From: Galbula dea
Lineage: Eukaryota > Chordata > Aves > Piciformes > Galbulidae
Assembly (NCBI GenBank): GCA_013399015.1
Contig: VWZX01006832.1
Span: 310,001-374,000 of the forward strand
Reading direction: 5' to 3'
DNA length: 64,000 nt
A program made the translations under genes and the position numbers. The notes under the pieces were generated by a model that was not told where the DNA came from, did no database searches, and worked only from the letters and a program-made list of their open reading frames with translations. Below, one piece after another: positions 14,112 through 24,804 of this stretch (positions are counted from its first letter, which is position 1; each line of letters begins with the position of its first letter).

Positions 14112-14117
14112 TTTATT
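14112..14117 (-). terminator. FBXO2: Candidate polyadenylation signal for FBXO2
   Basis: The plus-strand hexamer TTTATT reads AATAAA on the minus strand, about 1.4 kb past the FBXO2 stop codon. It is the first canonical minus-strand AATAAA I noticed downstream, so the 3' UTR would be about 1.4 kb. A nearer variant hexamer could be used instead. Confidence 0.35.
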
Positions 14118-15526
14118 ATGTTTCCCTGGACTCCAGGGTGGCTGTGCTTTGGAAGGTCAGCATGCCCCAGGCATCTGGGTGCAGAGGAGCAGAAAGCCTG
14201 ATGCAGCAGAGCGTGCCCAAAGGCACCAGCTCAGCAGCTGGCCTTTGGCTGCAGGCAACAGCAGTACACTGCACTTTGATGGGATGTATGTGCTGGCAGC
14301 CCAGGGAGGCAAGACAGACAGATGGACACAAGTGGAAGTGCCTGTCTCTCCAGGCATCCTCATCTAGTAAAGGGATGCACTTCTGAGGGGACTGACTAGA
14401 CAGGCTTGGCTTGGGGAAGCTGAGGTGTCTTTGTTGAGGATGGAGGCTCCCTGCCCTGAGTTGACAGCAAGAGGCACTAGTGGGAGTAGGTGTGAAGTGC
14501 TGCCTTGTCAGGGAGCATATGGAGTGGAGGCAGAAGAGTACTTTCTGCAGACACTGTTAGTAGGCAGGAAGAACTGAGGTCAAGTTGGGCTAATAACAGC
14601 TTTTTGTGTGAAGGATACCTGCCTGCAGGGAGTGGTACTGGATGACCAGGGTGCTTGTTGCATGAAGCACAGAGAGGCCAGGAAGAAGGGGTAGATGAGT
14701 TTGGTTTTGTTTGTTTCTGGACCCCTCCCCACTTATCTTCTAACCCATTTCTCTAAATCCCTGTCTCTCTCTCCTCTCTCTCTGTCTGAGGGAGCCAAAT
14801 GAAGCTCCAGAGTTAGACACCAGAGAGGTTTCAGCTCCCAACACTTTCCTTGATAAACAGATGATAGGAACAATGTAAGAGAAAAGGATCCAATCCCTGT
14901 TGCTTTGTATTATCACTAAAAAATAAACTAATAGTGCTTGGCAGTCAAGCCAGAGCTCCTGTGTGGCAAGCAATGACCTCTGTTTATCAAGGTGAGAAGC
15001 TAAGGTTCTCACTGAAACTCATGAAAGCAGATGGTGACAGAGACATGACAGGGCTCTGGGTTTCCCTGGTGTGTTCTCAGACACAAGGTCTCTGCTTTTC
15101 TTTCTTCCTTTGTTTTTTTTCTCCTCCAGTCTAACTTCCAGAAAATATGCCCCAAGTATCCCTTAAAGTTAAGGGGTGCCCAAGTCTGGGGAGCAGGCAG
15201 GGAAGGGTACCTAGCTCAGGCTGGGTGCTAGTGGCTTAGAAGAAAGGTCTGCAGGATGTTTTTAGGTGATCTCATGCCTGGCAGAGAACATCAGTGCAAG
15301 CAGAGGCTTGGCCTCATGTGGTGCATTCACAAATCTGTTCCATTCTTTGCATAGTCCTCTTCAGGAAAGGTGGCTGGTGGCCCCTGGCACCTTGCATGTG
15401 CATTCATAGGCAGAAAGGTCGCACGCTCTACAGCCTGGAAGCAGCACCGTGCAGGATCTATCCGAAAGGCCATAGGGTTGCCCTGAGGGCAGTCAGCTCC
15501 AGCATGCAGGGCCCAGTTCAGCACAG

Positions 15527-18108
15527 CTATGGCTCCACCATCACACTGCTGTTGGTAACACGAACTCCATACCAGCCCTTCCAGAACAGCGTGTCTTGGC
15601 CACCGTGTTCGAAGCGGATGAAGCGGACCCCAGGCCCGTAGTTGGAGAAGGTGTGGGAGACCTTTGGGATGGGAGGCAAAAGGGTTGTTGTTAAGTGTCA
15701 AACCACCATGAACCTGCTCGTTAGAGCACACAGCCTTCAATCCTCACTTGCCTGAGGCACACCTACCGCCTTGGCTAAGAATGAGGATATTCACAGTCAC
15801 CAGGAGGAGCTATGACCCCAGAGGCCATTGAACCTCTCTCACACCTGCAGTGGTGGCTCCGAGCTTGGCATAAGGTGATAGCCTCCCAGAATAATCTCTT
15901 TATTCAGTTACAGGGTCATGGCTCCACAGAACACATGACAGAGGCTTCTCCTCCTCCAGGAGAACTCTCCTGCTTCTCTCTGCTTGAAAATATCTGGATT
16001 CATACAGGTTGGGTGTCACCAGTTGAGCCCACAGCTGTAACTCACCTCAGTCCAGTTGGCATCATTGTCCTGGGGGATGGAAATAGTCTCACTTTTGTAC
16101 TCAGTCAGAACATCCTCATTCTCCGAGAGCAGCTTCACACAGAGTTCATAGAGGCAGCCAGCATCACTGCGCCCTGCGTACCTGCAAGGAGATCCAAGCT
16201 GCTAGCTTTAACTGTGTGAGCTCTGCAAAGAGCCAGAGCACACAGCTGACATAGGTTCTACCAATCTCACTGACCTACTGGGGCCTTGCTTGGAGCTGGA
16301 AATGTGTAATGGTTCTTAGCCCAACCCACCACCTCCCCTCATTCACAGCAGGAGCCTGGCCTTCAGAGGCTGTACAGACCAGCCGTTTGAAGCTTGTGGG
16401 AGCTGCCCTGGAGCTGTAAGCCAAGACCCAGCCCTGCTGGGATCCTGGCAGCTGAGGTTTTAAGGCCCAGTGAAGGTCTCTGCCCTCCCTGCTCACCCTT
16501 CTTTCCTGACTGTCTGCCTGACTTTGCTACTTACCAGTCTTTTACCACAATTTTAGGCTGGGTTGTATCCATCAGCTCTTCCCAGTAGCCCTCAGCCCTA
16601 AGGTCAATGACCTGAGCCTTTCGACACCATCTGAAAGACAAGATGTTGATTGGTATTGCAGCCTCCCCTGGGCCTGGGGAAGCCAGAGTGGCCCCGTCCC
16701 TGAGTAAGAGAAGAAAGCAGCCTTACTCATAAGATGTAACAAAGTATTTATGGACTTCTTCACTAGGGAATTCTTTTCCAAAGTCCCCAGGGAGCTCTTC
16801 AATTTTCCAGCCATCACCTCCATGCTCTACCTCTCCCCAGTGCTGCAGATCTTCTGCAAATGGCAGAAAAGAGACTCGAGTGAGTCTTCATTCTGGTGGG
16901 CACAGAGAACCTGACCTTCTCCCACAGGAACCTTGCTCTGGCCTCTCAGAGCTGTGCTCTTAGATGCAGCATGCATTCTATAGGGAGATCTTTGTTAAGT
17001 AGAGGTCAGGCAAAAACCTTTAGTCTGGCTGAACTTAGTATCACCAAACTTTAACATTCCCCACCAAAATGGCTATGTGCATGGGGGTTTGTTTAAGAAG
17101 GTGTCCCAGTGAGATGATTTGTGTTCTGAACTGTCAGCACTTCCAGTGTCATACCACAGGAACAGCCTGGGGAGAGATGCTTTATTCCTAAATACCACAT
17201 CACTAAGTGCTATTTTCTAGCCTTAAACATTGGGCATTCCTGGTCTTAGCCAGAGGGAACCTGGAATATTGCAGAAAAATAATCTGTAAACAAGATGGAG
17301 CAGCTGTGTCAGTATTGCTTTGGCCTATGGTGTGTGAAATGGATCTGCTGCTGCTGCTCACCTTGCAGATCTGGCAAATGAAGTTCATAGATTGCAAGAA
17401 CAGCAAATGAGGTATTGCACAGCTCTGAGGTGGGGTCTAGTAAAGAGGGTACAAGTAAGATTTGCCCGAGCTGTTTCAGGGAAGGAAGCCTGAAATGCCT
17501 GGTGAGGAAAGGCCTCATCTTTCTCATTATGGTTTGGCAAGAAGCAACCTGGAAACTCGGATGCCATGACTGGGGGTTCTGCAGGGGATGTTTTTGTGTC
17601 TCAAACGTTATTCAGACCCCTGCAAGGGCTTTTATAAAGTTGATGTGAAGGTCAGCCTTTTGCAAAGGCTGATTATCCAAGGCCTTCATGCCCATTAAAT
17701 GATTTGACTGCATGCATTAAGGGACTGGACTCTTGGGCAAGAAGAAAATGCTGCAACCCGATAGCAACTAAGACCTTTTGTCAAAGTCTGGAGATGCCCA
17801 ATTCCTAGTGACTGGTCACCTCTCTGAAATCTTGGAGCTTGTTATACTTGTCTCTCACCTTCACCACATGGGTTTTTGATGAGATTCTTCTTTTTCTTAC
17901 TTAGGAAGTAGAAGTTTTGCCAGTTCTCTGCATCTTCCTGGGATTCTGCTCCAGTGAGGCCTTCCTGCTGACACTTCAGGATCCAAAGAGCAGCTCCATC
18001 GACCAGGTTCTTCCACTGGCAGCAGACCAGGCGGCATGCCAGCACCAAATCCACTGCAGGTATGAAAGCTAGGATTCTGATCAGGACTGCTTCAGGGAGG
18101 GATTCCAT
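15527..18108 (-). CDS. FBXO2: F-box only protein 2 (Fbs1/NFB42), glycoprotein-binding SCF receptor
   Basis: FBXO2 is the substrate-recognition subunit of an SCF (SKP1-CUL1-F-box) E3 ligase. It binds high-mannose N-glycans on misfolded glycoproteins retro-translocated from the ER. Five coding exons were assembled on the minus strand: 18108-17859, 16853-16727, 16630-16535, 16181-16046 and 15661-15527. Phases agree at every junction and the sum is 744 nt, or 247 aa plus stop. The F-box spans residues about 3-46 (LPEAVLIRILAFIPAVDLVL), followed by FYFLSKKKKNLIKNPCGE and the FBA sugar-binding domain (about 64-247). That domain contains HGGDGWKIEELPGDFGKEF, YWEELMDTTQPKIVVKDW and a C-terminal RVTNSSVMVEP. 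The start at 18108 is the first Met after the acceptor at 18135. Mammalian FBXO2 has about 45 extra acidic residues ahead of the F-box that are absent here. It lies head-to-head with FBXO6. FBXO2 rather than FBXO6 is chosen from LVCCQWKNLVDGAALWILK and LSKKKKN, which match mammalian FBXO2. Confidence 0.93.
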
Positions 18109-19471
18109 CCTTGGGCCAGGCTGGATAGAGCTTTCTGAGAAAGAAGGGGGAAATAAGTGGTGACACTGAAGTCTTTCAGACATGAGGCCCCCATCCTCAG
18201 TGATGTCAAACACTGATGCAGTAGAAAAAAGGGAAATCAAGCATGTAATCTGAAAGCATGATTTTTGGGGCAGAGATTGCTTCCTAACCTCAGCCCTCCT
18301 GGCTCCTATTAAGTTAATTCCCTGAAGCATGTGGGCAAATTAATATTTTATGTCCTAAGTGAAGCCCTTGGTTAAATCCATCCACAAAATGCAGTAGTTG
18401 AAAAGCTGTCTGCCATTGCAGGTGTCAGCTTCCCAGGCTGGAATCAGTCCTTCAGAAACCTCTGCTGCTGCAAAAATCAGCTTCTCAGTAATGATTTCCT
18501 CTGCAGAGGGAGGCATTTGGGTGCTTGTCTGGCCTTGAAGAACATCACTGATAAAAAATGCTGCAGAGCAGTACTGAACTGTCAGTGGTGAGCACCTTGC
18601 CAACCTCCTCTGCAGTGGTTCATTCTATAAGGGCTTTCCCTCAAGGGGCAAAGGCCTTAATGGCCTTCATCATGAGGCTCTCTCCAGTACAGGTCTGAGG
18701 AGAACTGAAAATAACTGATATTCTCTAATATTCCTTTTTCTATGGCCTTATAACCTGAGCAATTAAGTCAGAAGTCTGTGCTTTAACTTTATGTGCTAGT
18801 TCTGCACTCTGGCTCCATCAGCTCTCTGCTGGCCTGCATGCTAGGGCCAGGTGCTGCAGGAGTGAGGAGAGATGAGCCTGTAGGTGCAGGGGATGTGCTG
18901 TGACTTTGCTTTTCTCTCTGCTGAGTCCTGGTTCTGGGAAGCTGCCGAGACTGCAGCAAACTGCACAGGAGCAGCCAAACTCCTCAAGAGTGAGTCACCG
19001 AGAACACTAGGTACAAAGCAGGTGAAATACTGAAGTACCAAATCTGGCAAGGGAGGGAAGAAATAGGGAATCACTAGCACAACAGAATCCTAAATCTAGA
19101 TGTTCCAAATGCAGAGCTATCATGTGTCTTGTACCTGCACTGCAGACAGCAGGAGGAAACTGCCATGTAAAATTCCCTGGCCTTTATAGGGGTAGCGTTT
19201 CAGATTTCCCTCTTCTTTTTTTTTTTCTTCCCTTCCTTTCCAATACCCAGCTACAGCCCTGAAGGGAAAAAAGGATTTTCTTCTTTTCCAAGAGACAAGC
19301 GAGATCATGCTGGGCTGCTCTCCTGCAGGAATGTCACAGGTCTCACCCTCTCCCTGCCCGCTGATGGATGAAGCATGACCGCTCCTCTGCTTGGCAAGGA
19401 TCTCCCACGCACTCGGGGCTGACTTCCCTTTTCCACCCCGACTGGCCTACCGTGGGCAGCGTCCCGGGGGC

Positions 19472-19514
19472 AGCTCCGCTCCGCTCCGCTCCGCTCCCAT
19501 CCCATCCCATCCCG
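19472..19514. repeat. Pentanucleotide repeats (CTCCG)n then (CCCAT)n
   Basis: About four units of a GCTCC-type pentamer run directly into three units of CCCAT within the FBXO2/FBXO6 CpG island. On the FBXO2 strand these are G-rich runs spaced five bases apart. It lies about 150-190 bases beyond the FBXO2 exon 1 donor, so inside FBXO2 intron 1. Confidence 0.9.
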
Positions 19515-19660
19515 TGCTCGGGGTGCACACTCTAGTTCCTCTCTGCCCCTGCCCCACCTCCTCTCCTCCGTCCCGTCCCGCCCGTGTGCCCAGGCAGGGC
19601 AAACTCGGGGGGCTGCCCAGCGGCTCGGGGTGCCCCTATCCCGCTGCCGAACGTTCTTAC

Positions 19661-19735
19661 CTGGCACGGTGCTGTGCTGGCAGAGGCTGTGTGGGGTGGG
19701 CTGGGCTGGGCTGGGCCGCGCTGCCCTGATAAGGG
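19661..19735 (-). other. FBXO2: FBXO2 non-coding exon 1 (5' UTR), 5' end approximate
   Basis: On the minus strand, CCGTGCCAG is followed by GTAAGA (plus 19655-19660), a strong donor inside the CpG island. The first FBXO2 exon with a start codon begins at an acceptor at 18134 (TTCTTTCTCAG), 26 bases before the ATG. These two sites pair naturally to give a non-coding first exon and an intron of about 1.5 kb. The transcription start is not determined; 19735 is a guess. Confidence 0.6.
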
Positions 19736-20145
19736 CGGTACCGGTGGGCGGGGAGGCCTCGGGGCCGCCTCCTTCCCCTGCCCGCCCCGCGCTCCGCCCG
19801 ATGCGGAAGGGCCGCGGCAGCCTCACATCCGTGTCCGGAAGGCGCAGGAGGGCGTAGCCCAGGTGGGGCTGGGGGCTGAAGCTGGGCCGGGGGCGAGGCT
19901 GGGGCCGGGCTGGGGTTGCCGGCGGGGAGCGGGAGGGCTGCCCCCGAGGCCCAGCAGGGCCATGGACCCGTGGCTTGGCTCGGGCGGCTGGGGACGAACC
20001 AGGGCAGGAGGTTTGTCCTGTGCTGTTGTGAGGAGTAACTTGTACAAACTGTGCTCGTTTCCCGAAGCTCTGTGCTTTTCGCTCGGTGCCTGAGGGTTTT
20101 CCGTGGCGTACTCCCGCAGCCTCTCGCCGAAGCTACCGGTCTGTG

Positions 20146-23100
20146 ATGGCATCTATTGGCGACCTCCCAGAAGATGTCCTGGTGGAGCTGCTGTCGCTGG
20201 TCCCAGCCCGAGATCTGGTGTGCACCTGCAGACTGGTCTGCTCCCAGTGGCGGGACGTGGTGGATCTGACCACCCTGTGGAAACGCAAGTGCCAACGCGA
20301 GGGGTTTTACGTTCACAGTTTGGATAGGAGCATCTCTGACTGGAAGGTCTACTATATGCTCTGCTACTTGAAGAGAAACCTAATCAAAAACCCCTGTGCT
20401 GAAGGTTTGTTTAATTATTTATAGTAGAGGGCCAAGAGTTTCCTATCAGTCAGAGTGAGTCAGTGTCCTGCATTACTGAAGCACTGCTGGGGGTGTGGGA
20501 CTGTCCAGCTACTGACAGATCTGTGCTGGGTCAGATCCACAAGTGAACTTAAGATAGTAAAACCGCTGTGGGTGGATGAAGCGTTGGTAAACACCTCTCT
20601 ATGGTTGTGACCAAAACAATCTCTGGAGTCACTAAGGCCCCAGCACTGCAGACAATGATGGTTAATTTGCACAGCAAGTACAGGATGGAAATGAAACTAT
20701 GGGGTATTGGGAGTAAACATTTGGGCAGTTGGGAAATTTTGTCAAAGAAAGACTTCATTAATATGACCACAGTAATTCTACTTTATTACTGATCAGGAGT
20801 TTCTGATGTGGTCAGAAAGTTGCCACCTTAGCTATCTAAAGCTGCTGACAGCCACATGAAATAATGGCAACGTGAAGCCAAGCCACTTTCAGCTGTAGGG
20901 AAAATACAGGGTCAGGAAACTCATCCAAGTAGGTTCCTGGTATTCTTCTTTAACAAAAGCACAAATAACTGCTGGAAAATGAAGTGAGATCCTAACACAT
21001 CTTTAGTATCTATGTTTTAGAGAAATTTAAGCACTGGAAACTTGATAAGAACGAAGGAGATAAATGGAAGATTGAGAACCTACCCGGAGCACATGGACAA
21101 ACCATACCAGACCCCACAGTATACAAATACTTTGTCACTTCATATGGGTAAGAACTAGATTCCAGTAATCTGGAGCTGGGAGACCTGCTTCCTCCTGTCT
21201 GGTCACTGAATCTTAGGTCATGGATGGGAAAAGGAAGGAGCTTCATCAACTTTGTATACAAGTTATTCTAAAGAGACAAGTGTAGTGCTGAGAGAACTGA
21301 CAGCAGCATATGCTAGTCTCTGTCCCTACCAGGAATTTCCTGTAGCTTTTTTATGGTCATAGTCCACATGGGATCCCTACTTCTCTTCTTCCAACCGTGG
21401 TGAGCGAAGGTTGAGGTGTGGCAGGCTCATCAGATGCTCTTACCTGAGGTCAAAACTCTGTAAAAGCTCTTGAGTGGTAGGTTTGTTTGTCATGCTAACA
21501 GCTTGCAATAAAAGCTGGCAGCAGAGGATTAGTTGCTTTTCTATCCATTAAGTAGTAGTTTCTTCTTACCTACAAAATGCCACACAAGTGCAGGGACCTC
21601 TCTTAATCCAGCTGTAGGTCAAACTAATCACTTTCCTGTCTAGTTCTGGCTAGAGAAAAAGGCAAGCCTTAGCCATGTCAGCCTTGCAGGCCTTCAGAGT
21701 CTGGGTGGGCTTTTGATGATAGTAAAGCTGCCAGGGGAAGTGCGGATGTTGAGAGGGAAGAGATGGGTTGTGAAATTGCCACTATTTCTATTGCAGGCCA
21801 TGCTTCAAATCCCAGTTCATTACCTTGCAGAAGGAAGGATACTGGAACCAGCTGATGGATGAGAAAAGGCCTGAAATTGTAGTCAAGGACTGGTAGGTAG
21901 GCACTGGAAACCAGAATCTGGCATTGATATACAGATGAACTAGGCCTCTGAAGCTTTTTGTACTACAAAAGTAGTTCATCCTTTGGGAGTTGTAGTTCTT
22001 GAGTGAAGCACAAATGTGGTGGGGTGTTAGGAGGTGGCAGTTGTGTGCAGAGGACTGCCTGAAGTTTGAGAACTTGGAGAACTTTTAGAAACTCTGGAGA
22101 TGACATTGATTCCTTTTCCTCTGCAGACAGGGATCCCCTTAGAGACTGTTGCTGAATACTACAGAGAAATGAACACTGTATGTACAACCCTCTACTTGGT
22201 TACTCCTTGCCTCTCTAGGTATGCTGCCAGATTTGACTGTGGGTGTCAGTATGAACTCACTGTGAGGCTGCTTTCAGAAGACTACCTCGTCCTGGAGGAG
22301 TTCCACCCTGAGCCAGTGGTTATAGAGCAGTGGAGTGATGCAATGTGGAGAGAGGTAAGCAGCAGCCCTCTTGACAATAGTTTTACATCAGTATTGTGAC
22401 ACCTGAATGTTGCAAGTCTTACTTGGCCTAAAGTCCCAAGTGGACCTTTATTCTCTGCTCTTCAGTCTCCTATGCTCAATCCAAAAGGTAAGTCCTTGCT
22501 GGTGACAATGCTGAAGAAGCCGGAGTGCCATGAAGGAGCTAGGATTGATTTGTAGGTGCCCAGAGTTTTCTAAAGTGTATCCCCCATGTTTCTGTCTTAT
22601 TTTAGCTCAGTCTTTTTAAGTGTTTCTGTTTTTCACTTAAGTTGTTGTCTAAGTTACAAGATCACAGTTGTCTTTATTGGAGTAAAAAGCTCTGTTTTAA
22701 AACCACTGCATGGATGTCATGTAAAGCACTGCAGAATTCAGTTTCCATAAACTGCTCACCATGTTTAACTGGTTGGACTGGCTGTAGATTCCCCATTAAG
22801 TTGCTGCTTACATGACAAATGTACCTAAGAATGGAGCTTAAGTTATGTTTCACTTGGAGAGGATTTCAGGGCAGAAGGCTGAATAGGCGCTTTTCCTGTC
22901 CCTTAGAAAGGACTATGATGCACCTTCACTGAAAGATACCTAGAAGGAGCTTTCCCAAGACCATAGTTGTCCAAACCTCTAGGTCAATGCTGGTTTATTT
23001 AGGCAAACAAAGAATCATCTTCTTTCTCTCCAGATTTCTCACACCTTCCGGAACTATCCCCCTGGAGTTCGTCACATCTGGTTTCAGCACGGAGGGCAAG

Positions 23101-23180
23101 ACACCCAGTTCTGGGCAGGATGGTATGGGATCCGAGTGACCAACAGCAGCATCACCATTGGGCCCCTGACATCCTCATGA
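20146..23180 (+). CDS. FBXO6: F-box only protein 6 (FBXO6/FBXO44-type), glycoprotein-binding SCF receptor
   Basis: FBXO6 is a substrate receptor of SCF ubiquitin ligases acting in ER-associated degradation of glycoproteins. Mammalian FBXO6 also targets activated CHK1. Exons are 20146-20404, 21021-21147, 21797-21892, 22219-22354 and 23034-23180. They total 765 nt (254 aa plus stop) with consistent phases. The F-box is at residues about 7-50 (LPEDVLVELLSLVPARDLV, then LWKRKCQREGF), and the FBA domain runs from about 65 to the end. It includes KWKIENLPGAHG, YFVTSY, EIVVKDWYAARFDCGC and the C-terminal GGQDTQFWAGWYGIRVTNSS. The Met at 20146 gives an N-terminus aligned to the family. An in-frame Met at 20086 would add 20 residues and may lie before an intron ending at 20119. 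The first donor is GTTTGT, weaker than consensus. Mammals have two genes here, FBXO44 and FBXO6; I see one, so the symbol is shared-ancestry shorthand. Confidence 0.9.
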
Positions 23181-23749
23181 AGGCACAACAGAAGTGTTTG
23201 CTTTACCTCAGCACTGTAACCAGGTGGTCTCAGGTGCCCTTTGTCTGTACTCTCTGGGTAGTGTCCTGGCTTTGTTTTGCACAGCAGCTAGTTCTCCTTG
23301 TTCACAGCAGAACTTCTACAGGCCCAGCCCTTGGGAAGGACTTCTGTCTTCATCTTTCATCCTCCTGTGCTGTGGATGTTACTGCAATTACTAGTGCCCT
23401 TCCACAGGAGGAAGACTAGGACAATTAAATACAACATCTGTCTTTTCTAGTTAATGTCTGTGTGCTACAGCCAAACAAGTCTTAACTAGAAACCTTTTCT
23501 TGTTTATTTATGGAACTTATAAGGCTAAAATGTTTCACTGCAAATTGTCAATACTCCTCAAGGGCTCTGTTACAGACAGACTTGTTTTGTATGGAACTTT
23601 CCTGTCTCAGTTTGTGTATAAAACATGTATATTTTACAGCATAAGGAAACTGACTGTGTCACTGGTACTTAATTCCTTACGGTTTCTGTGTTTATGATCC
23701 AAATGGTACATGTCCACTGTCCTGTCCCACTATAGCCCACCACTGTTTG

Positions 23750-23755
23750 AATAAA
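23750..23755 (+). terminator. FBXO6: Polyadenylation signal of FBXO6
   Basis: AATAAA lies 570 bases past the FBXO6 stop codon and fits a short 3' UTR. The convergent MAD2L2 signal lies about 600 bases further on. Confidence 0.75.
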
Positions 23756-24350
23756 CAGCTAGAGAAACCTTAAAGTGGCTACCTTACACCATAAGTGCCT
23801 TTAGACTGTGCAGGACTTTTCTCATACTACCTGGTTTGTACTGAACAGTCTAACCCTATATACCATGTTAAAGCAGTGCACAGCCTCCACCTAGAGTATT
23901 CTTGCAGTTCTTACTCAGAGGACAGAGGGAGGTCTCCCCAAATGGCCTGACCAACCAGCTCAGCTCAAACACTGAACCATGTTTTCTACCCCTGTACACA
24001 CAGAGCCAATATTAAGGCCACCTCCTGTCTCCTTTGATAGGTGTAGGATGAACAGTGTTTCCCTTGCCTGTTCTCTATTAGCAGTAGGATATTTGGGAAG
24101 TGTTCCTTGCTAGACAGACAAATTCCACCTTGCTAATGCCACTGGTAGATGCAAGTTCTCCCAATGAAAGGGGAGAGACCCAGGCTATATAGCCTTTCAT
24201 AGGAACTGACAGCTTCCACATGTGGTCCAGAACAGCTAGGGACAACTGGTGGAAGGAAGTTCCATACCAAATAAAAATACTTCCTCACTCAAGGGAAGGA
24301 GGCTGGTTTGGACAGAACTCAGCCCAGTTCAACTGGGGTAAAATTTCATA

Positions 24351-24356
24351 TTTATT
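24351..24356 (-). terminator. MAD2L2: Polyadenylation signal of MAD2L2
   Basis: Plus TTTATT (minus AATAAA) lies about 450 bases past the MAD2L2 stop, giving a compact 3' UTR. FBXO6 and MAD2L2 are therefore tail-to-tail with about 0.6 kb between their signals. Confidence 0.75.
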
Positions 24357-24804
24357 GAAGACTACTTGGGACAGTCACAGTGGACAGACACAACATAAGG
24401 CCTCGCTCACCCTCAGCACAAGTCCATTGCTCTACTGGAGCATATGACAGGTCACTGTGTATCACTGCTGATGTGCAATGGAAGTGCCTCGTTAAGGTGA
24501 GAACTGCATTTGTACAAAGCACTGACTGCACACTCACTGCAGTTGCCTTTATCCTGCCCAAGGGCTTCACTGCAACAAAACCTGTCCTCACACTCCCACG
24601 GGAGCGTACGTGGGAACAGGCTCTGGCTCCACATTCCAAGTCAGTTCTATTTACAGTGGTAAGAGCACTTGAACTAAAGAGGCAGCAGCTGCTCTACATT
24701 CACCCAGAAGGCCAGCTGAAGAGACTGTTACCAAGGTATGGTCTGTGAGATGTCTTGTTCCACTGGAAGATCAGATGAGGCTTGAAGGCAAGGAAGACTT
24801 GGAA

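Larger units (their letters stand above)
19430..20180. promoter_or_regulatory. CpG island, bidirectional promoter of FBXO2 and FBXO6
   Basis: This dense CpG, GC-rich block lies between the FBXO2 exon 1 donor (19661, minus) and the FBXO6 start codon (20146, plus). It contains an ETS-type CCGGAA at 19835-19840 and a pentamer repeat near 19.47-19.52 kb. Its position implies that the divergent F-box genes share one regulatory region. Boundaries are approximate. Confidence 0.8.

Noticed and set aside
18109..18330. An upstream in-frame extension of the FBXO2 coding exon
   Set aside because: The frame crosses a clear acceptor (TTCTTTCTCAG at about 18135) and the extra residues resemble translated intron, not the family.
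20086..20145. An earlier in-frame Met for FBXO6 adding 20 residues
   Set aside because: The extra residues do not look like the family N-terminus, and a CCCGCAG acceptor at 20119 may separate them from the coding exon. Kept only as an alternative.
22127..22354. A longer version of FBXO6 exon 4 using the good-looking acceptor ending at 22126
   Set aside because: It would be 228 nt instead of 136 and shifts the frame relative to the previous exon. The acceptor at 22218 gives the conserved family sequence and the same 136-nt exon as FBXO2.
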